Assembly (NCBI GenBank): GCA_903837815.1
Contig: CAILWD010000102.1
Span: forward strand, 1 to 9,509
Source of the DNA: an uncultured Chloroflexota bacterium
GTDB taxonomy: Bacteria; Chloroflexota; Anaerolineae; Anaerolineales; Villigracilaceae
Direction of reading: 5' to 3'
Length of the DNA: 9,509 bases
Notes under the pieces: model-generated
The model's database searches: none
Told to the model about the DNA's origin: nothing
The model's input: only the letters and a program-made list of their open reading frames with translations
Part shown: in pieces, positions 1 to 5,245 of the stretch
Position numbering within the stretch: the stretch's first letter is position 1
How the letters are laid out: each line of letters starts with the position of its first letter
Program-made: the position numbers and the translations under genes

Positions 1-453
1 CCGATCTTTTCCAGTGATTGGAATGGGTTGTGTACCAGCAATGGCATGTGAAGGTTTATATGGCTCGGAGACCATGACAGGGCTGACTCCTGCCTCCTGC
101 GCAAAAATTGCAACCCGTTCACTGCTTTGTTTCAGATGGCATTCCGAACATTTGCTTGTGTTTTCGTTGATGATTGGATGTGCGGTACGGTTGAAATGTG
201 CCATCTCCTTTGTATTTGCAGTCGGGTTGCCGCCATGACAACCTGCGCAAGTCATGGGCGTTTCTTCGTTCAGGCAAAACCATTTTCCGGTATCGTGCAG
301 GTAATACATATTCTCATGACAACTGACACAGCCTGGTTCCGCTTGATCAGTGTTGAATTGCGCCTGGGCTGGCACAACCCAAACCGCCAACAGGATCAAC
401 ACACTCATTAGCATGACTATGAAAAAACAGCGGGATAAACTTCTTGCGGACAT
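1..453 (-). CDS. Exported multiheme cytochrome c, partial (C-terminus outside window)
   Basis: The open frame runs from ATG at 453 to the window edge (151 codons visible, no stop). Residues 1-31 look like a Sec signal peptide: a hydrophobic stretch at about 10-27 followed by an AQA cleavage motif (29-31). Three CxxCH heme c sites follow: CVSCH (42-46), CAGCH (69-73) and CSECH (102-106), with extra histidines (H53, H86, H92, H136) that could be axial ligands. It is therefore an electron-transfer protein outside the cytoplasmic membrane. Its redox partner cannot be told, and more hemes may lie beyond the edge. The start is set by a strong AAGGAGGT Shine-Dalgarno 5 bases upstream. The gene follows an XRE-cupin regulator by 36 bases on the same strand, so the two are probably co-transcribed. 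The heme sites and signal peptide are seen directly; the subfamily is not assigned. Confidence 0.9.
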   Translation of the reverse strand, partial: MSARSLSRCFFIVMLMSVLILLAVWVVPAQAQFNTDQAEPGCVSCHENMYYLHDTGKWFCLNEETPMTCAGCHGGNPTANTKEMAHFNRTAHPIINENTSKCSECHLKQSSERVAIFAQEAGVSPVMVSEPYKPSHAIAGTQPIPITGKDR

Positions 454-458
454 GAGAC

Positions 459-466
459 ACCTCCTT
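459..466 (-). promoter_or_regulatory. Strong ribosome binding site of the cytochrome gene
   Basis: The minus strand reads AAGGAGGT, 5 bases before the ATG at 453. This near-perfect anti-16S match fixes the start of the cytochrome gene and is stronger than that of any neighbour. Confidence 0.85.
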
Positions 467-471
467 TCAAG

Positions 472-484
472 GTGTTCTGAACAC
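472..484. promoter_or_regulatory. 13-bp perfect palindrome between regulator and cytochrome genes
   Basis: GTGTTC-T-GAACAC is a perfect inverted repeat with 6-base arms and a 1-base centre. It lies in the 36-base gap between the XRE-cupin stop and the cytochrome ribosome binding site. It could be an operator for a dimeric regulator, such as the adjacent XRE-cupin protein, or a small intercistronic hairpin. The symmetry is seen directly; the role is inference. Confidence 0.5.
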
Positions 485-489
485 AAACG

Positions 490-1155
490 TTATTTCAAGA
501 AATGCCGCTCTGCAGGACTGTCGCGCCCATCCATGGGGCAGAGCACCAAAAGTGTGCGGGATGGCACAGTTAGTAAATTCTTCCAGTGATGAGGCAGATA
601 AGCTTCGAATAACAGGCTGTCGCCAAGTTCGAGTACATAGGTTTCTTTGTCCACTGTGTAGGCAATTTTCCCTTCCACACAATACACAAACTCCCGCCCC
701 GTATGCACGATTGGAGTCTTCCCGCTGTCTGCGTTGGGATTAAGGGTAACGATTAATGGCTCGGTTCCAAAACGCGGCATTCCTGCACCCAGGTCTTCCA
801 TTAATCCATGGGCAAATGCGGCATGTGGGCGGGAGCCGTTCTTCTGGAAAACAGCCTTTTTCTCGCCGTGATCTGTTTCAAAAAAAACAGAAATTGGCAC
901 ACGCAGGGTCTGTCCCAATTGCTGGAGTGTGCTCACACTGGGAGAGGTCTTTCCATTTTCGATCAGGCTGAGGGTGTTTACGTTTAGTCCGCTCTGCTCT
1001 GCCAATGCGCGGATGGACAGCCCAAATTTCATGCGGATTTCCCGCAGCCGATCTCCAACTCGAATCTCTTCTTCGACAGTATTGGCAAATGGAGATTTTT
1101 CTTCCGTGTTGGCATTGTTTTTCTTCGTTTTGTTGACCGTAGTAGGATTTTTCAT
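490..1155 (-). CDS. XRE-family transcriptional regulator with C-terminal cupin sensor domain
   Basis: The protein has 221 residues. A lysine- and asparagine-rich tail (1-30) precedes an XRE helix-turn-helix at about 33-90 (RLREIRMKFGLSIRALAEQS, then LSLIENGKTSPSVSTLQQL). A cupin_2 barrel follows at about 135-207, with the ligand-type residues H151, E155 and H189/H190. Proteins of this architecture are cytoplasmic DNA-binding regulators whose cupin senses a small molecule or metal; the ligand here is unknown. I choose ATG at 1155, because it has AAGAGG 7 bases upstream and sits about 28 bases after the predicted transcription start. The longer frame from 1257 would run through the promoter. 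The next gene on the strand is a multiheme cytochrome, so the regulator may control it. The gene and its flanks look more AT-rich than the rest of the window. Confidence 0.88.
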   Translation of the reverse strand: MKNPTTVNKTKKNNANTEEKSPFANTVEEEIRVGDRLREIRMKFGLSIRALAEQSGLNVNTLSLIENGKTSPSVSTLQQLGQTLRVPISVFFETDHGEKKAVFQKNGSRPHAAFAHGLMEDLGAGMPRFGTEPLIVTLNPNADSGKTPIVHTGREFVYCVEGKIAYTVDKETYVLELGDSLLFEAYLPHHWKNLLTVPSRTLLVLCPMDGRDSPAERHFLK

Positions 1156-1183
1156 GAGATCGCCTCTTGTAATGGTTGTTTCA

Positions 1184-1234
1184 ACTAATATTATAGTCGT
1201 TTTTTGTGATTTTTCAAGTAATTGTACTAATATT
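1184..1234. repeat. Direct repeat ACTAATATT flanking the promoter, candidate operator pair
   Basis: The 9-base sequence ACTAATATT occurs at 1184-1192, overlapping the -10 box, and again at 1226-1234, just upstream of the -35 box. The copies are 42 bases apart, about four helical turns, so they face the same side of the helix. This fits autoregulation by the XRE protein but could be chance in AT-rich DNA. Confidence 0.35.
1190..1217 (-). promoter_or_regulatory. Sigma70-type promoter of the regulator-cytochrome unit
   Basis: On the minus strand, -35 TTGAAA (1217-1212), a 16-base spacer and a perfect -10 TATAAT (1195-1190). Transcription would start near 1183, leaving a leader of about 28 bases with an AAGAGG ribosome site before ATG 1155. 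Confidence 0.75.
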
Positions 1235-1292
1235 TTATTTGTTTTTGTGGTCTCCATGATTAATGGTGAATTCTGCCCTTTGTTGATAAAAA

Positions 1293-1323
1293 AAGAGCCT
1301 GCGAGTTTCTCTCACAGGCTCTT
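1293..1323 (-). terminator. Rho-independent terminator of the membrane glycosyltransferase gene
   Basis: The 9-base arms AAGAGCCTG (1293-1301) and CAGGCTCTT (1315-1323) pair perfectly, with three further inner pairs. On the minus strand the stem runs directly into a T-rich tract (1295-1285). It begins 3 bases after the TGA stop at 1326-1328. Confidence 0.9.
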
Positions 1324-1325
1324 GG

Positions 1326-2849
1326 TCATCGGTATTCCTTCGATAACCCGTCCGCGTTTGCCCTCGCGCTGTCTTTGCGGATATAGATGCCGTTGGGGAG
1401 TTTGGCATAGTTTTCAACGTCGCGCATGAAGTCGGCAAGCGGGGCGAAGTTATCGGCGATGAGGTCGGGTTGTAGTTGACCGATGCTGTAGTCGTAATCC
1501 CATTTGTTGTGACCTGGGTAGAACTCGCCGTGGCCTTCGCTCATTGCCACGATGGGGTCGTTCAAGCCGAGCAGGTCGATGGTCGTCCGCTCTGAGTAGT
1601 AGGGGACTTGTCCAGCCGCGTGGACGGCGATGACGGCTTCGGGCGATGTGTTTTGCGTGATGTGCAGTCCCAGCTTGACGCGGCGGATGTCGGCTTTGAG
1701 AAGGGGAGCGTTGTCGATGCTGTAGTTGAACCAGGGTTCGCCGCTGACGATGAGCAGAACGCCGAGGGCAAGCAGGATGGCGGGACTCGCTTTCGGGTTG
1801 GTCGAGGTCGATTGGGGCTGACCAACTTTCAGGTCGGCGAGGATGCGGCTTGTCATCCAACTGAAAAGCAGAATCAGCGCCGTCATCCCCTGGGTGATGA
1901 ATCGATTCGCAGAGTTTGTTTCGGGTTCGGCGTAATCGCCGCCGACGTAAATCGAGTAGGCGCATTGGGCGAGGAAAATCCCCGTCAACAAAAGCGCTTC
2001 GCGGTTGCGATGTAATTTATAAAAGAAGAGTGCGGCAAGCGAAGATAAAAAGAGAAAGAGCGTGTCGCGGGTGGCGTATTGATTGAAGACCAAAAGCCCA
2101 TGACGGATGCGCTCGAAGGTCGAAAAGCCCGTGATTTTTTGGTAATAGGTGATGGGCAGGGCAGAGCCGAAATAGGTTTGTTGAAACCAGAGGACGCCAA
2201 GCGTGGCGAGGATGACCGTGGCGGCGGGTAGAATGCGCCTGTCTTTGGCAAAGAGGTACGTGGCGACGATGGCGGCGGCGATGACCGCGTCGAGGCGGAC
2301 GATGATTGCCAGCGCAAGCACGAGGCTGATGACGATATTATTTTTATTCGTGATGGCAAGCAGAATGGCGAGATCGATGAGCAGGGTCAGCAAGCCCACT
2401 TCCATGCCGCGCAGAGTCCAGAAGACCAGCGGAAAATAAAACGCGGTGACAAGGGCGGCAAGCGCGGGCGTGTGCTTTGATTCGGGCAGGAGGGTGGCGG
2501 CGATTTTCCAGACGATGAAAATGTTTGCCGAAAGAACGGCGGCGGAGGTGAGCATGACCGCCAGCGAAATTTTGGAGGCGGGGAACGAAAGCAGGTGCAA
2601 TGCGGCGAGATAGAGCGTCCAGCCGAGGTTGGTGAAGCCTTCGATGGGCGCTTCGCCGATATTCCAGACCAGGCCGTGACCTTGCGCCAGGTGTTTGGCG
2701 TAGCGCATGGAAATCATAGCGTCGTCTACCAGCGTGAAAAAGCGTTCATCGCCGACGACAAAAGATGTGCCTGCGATGAACGCCAGATAGAAAATTGCAG
2801 AAGTTATGAGAATGAGATAGAGGGATTTTCGCTCGGTTGACGTAGTCAT
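1326..2849 (-). CDS. GT-C-type polytopic membrane glycosyltransferase
   Basis: The protein has 507 residues. A first membrane helix (about 10-32) is followed by an extracytoplasmic loop with the acidic pair D42-D43 in DDAMISMRYAKHLAQGHGLV, then EGFTN (70-74). This loop pattern is typical of GT-C-fold enzymes that use lipid-phosphate-linked sugars, in particular relatives of the arabinofuranosyltransferase AftB and the PMT/ArnT superfamily. Many hydrophobic helices follow, then a soluble C-terminal part with GQVPYYSERTTIDLLGLND, also common in this group. It probably adds sugars to a glycan, lipid or protein on the outer face of the membrane; the acceptor is unknown. I choose ATG 2849 over 2888, because a TGTTATACT extended -10 lies 7 bases upstream and the 13 extra codons would cross it. 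No Shine-Dalgarno is present. The gene has its own terminator. Confidence 0.8.
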   Translation of the reverse strand: MTTSTERKSLYLILITSAIFYLAFIAGTSFVVGDERFFTLVDDAMISMRYAKHLAQGHGLVWNIGEAPIEGFTNLGWTLYLAALHLLSFPASKISLAVMLTSAAVLSANIFIVWKIAATLLPESKHTPALAALVTAFYFPLVFWTLRGMEVGLLTLLIDLAILLAITNKNNIVISLVLALAIIVRLDAVIAAAIVATYLFAKDRRILPAATVILATLGVLWFQQTYFGSALPITYYQKITGFSTFERIRHGLLVFNQYATRDTLFLFLSSLAALFFYKLHRNREALLLTGIFLAQCAYSIYVGGDYAEPETNSANRFITQGMTALILLFSWMTSRILADLKVGQPQSTSTNPKASPAILLALGVLLIVSGEPWFNYSIDNAPLLKADIRRVKLGLHITQNTSPEAVIAVHAAGQVPYYSERTTIDLLGLNDPIVAMSEGHGEFYPGHNKWDYDYSIGQLQPDLIADNFAPLADFMRDVENYAKLPNGIYIRKDSARANADGLSKEYR

Positions 2850-2856
2850 CGGCGCG

Positions 2857-2865
2857 AGTATAACA
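2857..2865 (-). promoter_or_regulatory. Extended -10 promoter, probably giving a leaderless mRNA
   Basis: The minus strand reads TGTTATACT, a TGn-extended -10 element. Exactly 7 bases separate it from the ATG at 2849, so the transcript should start at or next to the start codon. No ribosome binding site is present, and no convincing -35 is seen. Confidence 0.55.
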
Positions 2866-2880
2866 TGAGGGAAAATTCTT

Positions 2881-2947
2881 AACCACAAAGGGTCACGAAG
2901 GGTTTTCTTTTGACTTTCCTTTGTGTTCCTTCGTGACCCTTCGTGGT
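2881..2947. repeat. Large inverted repeat built of 10-bp CCTTYGTG units
   Basis: The arms at 2882-2901 and 2928-2947 match at 19 of 20 positions, around a 26-base loop. The right side contains three consecutive 10-base units (CCTTTGTGTT, CCTTCGTGAC, CCTTCGTGGT at 2918-2947); the left arm holds two inverted units. It fills the gap between the PrsW stop and the glycosyltransferase promoter. As RNA it would form a long hairpin, which could act as a terminator-like or mRNA-stabilising element. It resembles short interspersed repeats often seen in environmental bacterial genomes. Confidence 0.8.
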
Positions 2948-2953
2948 GAAAAG

Positions 2954-3922
2954 CTATCTCACATACGGCGCAAGCGAAGCCAGCTCTGCACGGAGTTTTT
3001 CGATGAGCGCCAGATTGCCGCTTTCATCGCCCAACTTTCGCGCCTGCTCTTTTTTGTGCGCCAACTCACCGCAGACTTGATAGAAGCGCGAGGTGTTTCG
3101 TCCGCTCAAACCAGCGGTGGAGATTGTCCACGGGGAGAGGGCTTTTTGATATTGCGCGGGCGAGATCAAACCAGAGTTTACTTCGGAGTACAGGTTGTTT
3201 TTCACGATATTTCGTTCGTGAGCGATCATCCAGATGATGAAAAACAACATGAACGTCCAGCCAATCCAATCCAAAAATGTGCCTGTGATAAGTCCTTCCA
3301 CGCCGCCGATAAGTCCGCCGAAGGTGTTGTGGAAGGCATGGGTTGTCACCGCCACGCCGTAGCCAACGACAGGCGCAATCAGTTTTACAAGCATATTGCG
3401 GTTTGTGCGGGCAACGGCGAAGCCGATCCCCGTGAAGGCGGTATAAAACGGGTGCTGCCAGCCGACGAGAATCACACGGACAAAAACAAGGAAGAACAAG
3501 CCTTCCCAGCCGCCTTCCTGATAGCCGTTGCGGAAGATGTAGAGCGTGTTTTCGGTGGCGGCGAATCCCAGCGCGGCAACCGCCGCGTAGATGATGCCAT
3601 CGAGAATGGAATCAAATTCCCGATAGAACATGAAGAAGACAATCGCCACCGCCAGCCCTTTGAGAAATTCCTCGACGATGGGGGCGACGATGGAGGTGGT
3701 TCCAATCTCCGCCGCGCCTTCGGAGCCAGTGAAAACATAAATCCCGATGCCAAAGGCGGTGTTGATGATGAACGCTCCGCCCGCCGCAATCACCACGCCC
3801 CACAGGAACGCCGCGCCAAATAAAACCTTCGGCTCTTTTTCGTAGCGGTCTAGCCAGTAAACGAACGCCGCAAAAATGAACATCGGCACGAAGCCAAAAA
3901 AGAGGGAAACGAGAAATGGCAT
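2954..3922 (-). CDS. prsW: PrsW family intramembrane metalloprotease
   Basis: The protein has 322 residues and about eight hydrophobic helices. It carries the PrsW (PF13367) signatures: EExxK at 84-88 (VEEFLKG), an EN motif at 124-125 (GFAATENTLY), H157 in WQHPFYTAFTG, and the H195/H198 pair in THAFHNT. These glutamates and histidines are the metal and catalytic residues of this CPBP-related superfamily. Known PrsW proteins cleave membrane anti-sigma factors (RsiW in Bacillus); the substrate here is unknown and no anti-sigma gene is nearby. Residues from about 240 to the end form a polar, helix-rich cytoplasmic tail beyond the protease core. ATG 3922 has AAGGAG 6 bases upstream. The gap to the preceding DUF2344 gene is 74 bases and is filled by an inverted repeat, so co-transcription is possible but not certain. 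Confidence 0.9.
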   Translation of the reverse strand: MPFLVSLFFGFVPMFIFAAFVYWLDRYEKEPKVLFGAAFLWGVVIAAGGAFIINTAFGIGIYVFTGSEGAAEIGTTSIVAPIVEEFLKGLAVAIVFFMFYREFDSILDGIIYAAVAALGFAATENTLYIFRNGYQEGGWEGLFFLVFVRVILVGWQHPFYTAFTGIGFAVARTNRNMLVKLIAPVVGYGVAVTTHAFHNTFGGLIGGVEGLITGTFLDWIGWTFMLFFIIWMIAHERNIVKNNLYSEVNSGLISPAQYQKALSPWTISTAGLSGRNTSRFYQVCGELAHKKEQARKLGDESGNLALIEKLRAELASLAPYVR

Positions 3923-3946
3923 GGGATTCTCCTTGCGCGCTCCGCG

Positions 3947-4000
3947 CTGGGCGAAGTCGAAGCGCGATGATGAGGGGAAACGTCCTTCGACTTCGCTCAG
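3947..4000. repeat. Inverted pair of the CCTTCGACTTCGCTCAG interspersed repeat
   Basis: The arms at 3947-3962 and 3985-4000 are 16 bases long and pair throughout except for one G-T wobble, around a 22-base loop. The right copy shares CCTTCGACTTCGCTCAGG (3984-4001) exactly with the copy at 5301-5318. The pair lies between the DUF2344 and PrsW genes and reaches into the end of the DUF2344 frame, whose TGA stop (3997-3999) is inside the repeat. No T tract follows, so it is not a classic terminator. Confidence 0.8.
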
Positions 4001-4620
4001 GACGAAAAAATCAACTCGGTTCTTTCCACGCGGGCGGTTTCGGGCTCGATGCCCAGCGTTTGCAACACTTCGTCGGGGCGTCCCGTTGCGCCTTCGCGGG
4101 CGGCAAGTTTCATGCGGATGGATGGCTTCTCCGCTTCCGCGACTTCCAACTCTTCGATCAGCGGGCGCAGGTCGTAGAATTTGCTGCGACGCTCGCGTTG
4201 GATGGTTTCGGCCTGGAGGACTTCTTCCACCTTGCGGCGGAGTTCCAACCCGTCGGCTGGTTCTGTCAATTGAACCTGGTACACCGCCGACAACACCTGC
4301 GTTTGCAGGGCGGGCAGTTTTTCATCCACGCTTTCCACGCGGACAATTTCAATCTCGCGCGGCAGGCTGGCTTGCAGGCGGGACGCAATTTCCTCGGTGG
4401 GCAGGCCTTCGTTGAACCGCGCGTCCAATGCCTCACAGCGGGAGGAAAATCCCAGCGGCAGGGCAGAGGCGAGGCTGATTTTCGGTTGGGGATGAAATCC
4501 CTGCGAATAACTCAGCGGCAGGTCGGCGCGGCGCATGGCATGTTCCCAGAGGCGGTGCAGGTCGAGGTGTCCCGTGTAGCGCAATGCGCCTTGTTTGGTG
4601 AAAGTGATTCGCGCGCGCAT
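3997..4620 (-). CDS. TIGR03936/DUF2344 radical SAM-associated protein
   Basis: The protein has 207 residues. It starts MRARITFTKQGALRYTGHLDLHRLWEHAMRR without the repeats breaking it and contains GFHPQPKIS (41-49) and ALPLG (53-57), hallmarks of DUF2344 (PF10105, TIGR03936). The family is encoded next to, or fused to, the TIGR03960 B12-binding radical SAM protein. That partner is found here at 7218-5246, supporting a joint but uncharacterised role, possibly in RNA or protein modification. The ATG at 4620 overlaps the TAA of the upstream DinB-like gene (TAATG), and AGGAG lies inside the end of that gene, so translation is probably coupled. The last codons and stop come from an interspersed repeat. 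The length is typical for the stand-alone family. Confidence 0.88.
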   Translation of the reverse strand: MRARITFTKQGALRYTGHLDLHRLWEHAMRRADLPLSYSQGFHPQPKISLASALPLGFSSRCEALDARFNEGLPTEEIASRLQASLPREIEIVRVESVDEKLPALQTQVLSAVYQVQLTEPADGLELRRKVEEVLQAETIQRERRSKFYDLRPLIEELEVAEAEKPSIRMKLAAREGATGRPDEVLQTLGIEPETARVERTELIFSS

Positions 4621-5144
4621 TATTTCGGCTCTCCTGTAATTGATCGTTGCCAGCGCAGGATTTCGGCGCTGGTGCGGCGGTAGATTTTATAGGTCTGCTC
4701 GGCGACGCGGTGAAACAGGTCGTGGTCGAGGCATTGTTCTTGTGTCAATCTAATCATCGCACTTTGGATGCTGGCATACGCGGCGAGTTCCTGCTCCACG
4801 ATGTCATCGAGGCTGATATTCTTGTATTTTTCGATCACCGCGTAGTTGAGTTTTTCCCTGTGACAAAGCGGCGACTCGTAATCGGGGTAGCCGTTCTCCC
4901 GCTGGAAATTTTCAAAGGCAGAGTACGAGACGCTGGGCGCATAAGGTTCGCCGTGCAAAATCTCGCTCAAGCGGTCGGCAATGAATTGTTCGCGGCAAAG
5001 CACATCCGCCAGCAGGTCTTTGATCGACAGGCTGGGGAAGACGCCTGCCATCGTCAACTGGCGGAGAAAGCCAGCCTGATTTAATAACAGTTCAAATTTA
5101 TCGCGCTCGCGCTGCAAGCGGGGAAGAAAGATGATTTTGTTCAT
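4620..5144 (-). CDS. DinB/ClbS-like four-helix protein, metal ligands apparently lost
   Basis: The protein has 174 residues. The region FELLLNQAGFLRQLTMAGVF then SLSIKDLLADVLCREQ (39-53) matches the GV..WSVKDLLAH..WE pattern of the DinB superfamily, especially the DUF1706/ClbS-DfsB branch. The tail VAEQTYKIYRRTSAEILRW aligns with the usual TYEHYREH helix. The three histidines that bind metal in active DinB relatives appear replaced, by D47 and by I and T in the C-terminal helix, so a metal-dependent transferase activity is unlikely. A binding or structural role is possible. It overlaps the DUF2344 start by one base and is the upstream partner in that pair. ATG 5144 has no clear Shine-Dalgarno. 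An inverted repeat separates it from the radical SAM gene. The superfamily call is by pattern only. Confidence 0.65.
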   Translation of the reverse strand: MNKIIFLPRLQRERDKFELLLNQAGFLRQLTMAGVFPSLSIKDLLADVLCREQFIADRLSEILHGEPYAPSVSYSAFENFQRENGYPDYESPLCHREKLNYAVIEKYKNISLDDIVEQELAAYASIQSAMIRLTQEQCLDHDLFHRVAEQTYKIYRRTSAEILRWQRSITGEPK

Positions 5145-5170
5145 GAATTTTCAATCGCTCAAAAACGGCT

Positions 5171-5237
5171 AACCACGGAGACTCGGAGACTCGGAGTTGA
5201 GAATTGTTTTTCTCCGTGCCTCGGTGTCTCCGTGGTT
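5171..5237. repeat. Large inverted repeat built of 8-bp CTCCGTGN units
   Basis: The outer arms AACCACGGAGAC (5171-5182) and GTCTCCGTGGTT (5226-5237) pair perfectly; the full 26-base arms pair at 22 positions around a loop of about 15 bases. The right side is three tandem 8-base units (CTCCGTGC, CTCGGTGT, CTCCGTGG at 5212-5235) and the left side three inverted units (5173-5196). It occupies the gap between the radical SAM stop and the DinB-like start. Its design is the same as that of the 10-base-unit repeat at 2881-2947, with a different unit length. Confidence 0.8.
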
Positions 5238-5245
5238 CAAATAGT

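Noticed and set aside
1156..1257. N-terminal extension of the XRE-cupin protein from ATG 1257
   Set aside because: The extra 34 codons run through the -35/-10 promoter, are AT-rich low-complexity, and have no ribosome site, whereas ATG 1155 has AAGAGG at 7 bases.
2850..2888. Longer start (2888) for the membrane glycosyltransferase
   Set aside because: The added 13 residues overlap the extended -10 element and the edge of an inverted repeat, and they have no ribosome site.
2921..3823. 300-residue plus-strand frame opposite PrsW
   Set aside because: Its translation is charged and low in hydrophobic patterning, with no recognisable motif, while the minus strand encodes a clear PrsW protein with its ribosome site.
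5171..5237. CRISPR-like array, because of the repeated short units
   Set aside because: The units are 8 bases long, directly tandem and inverted about a centre, with no spacers and no cas genes.
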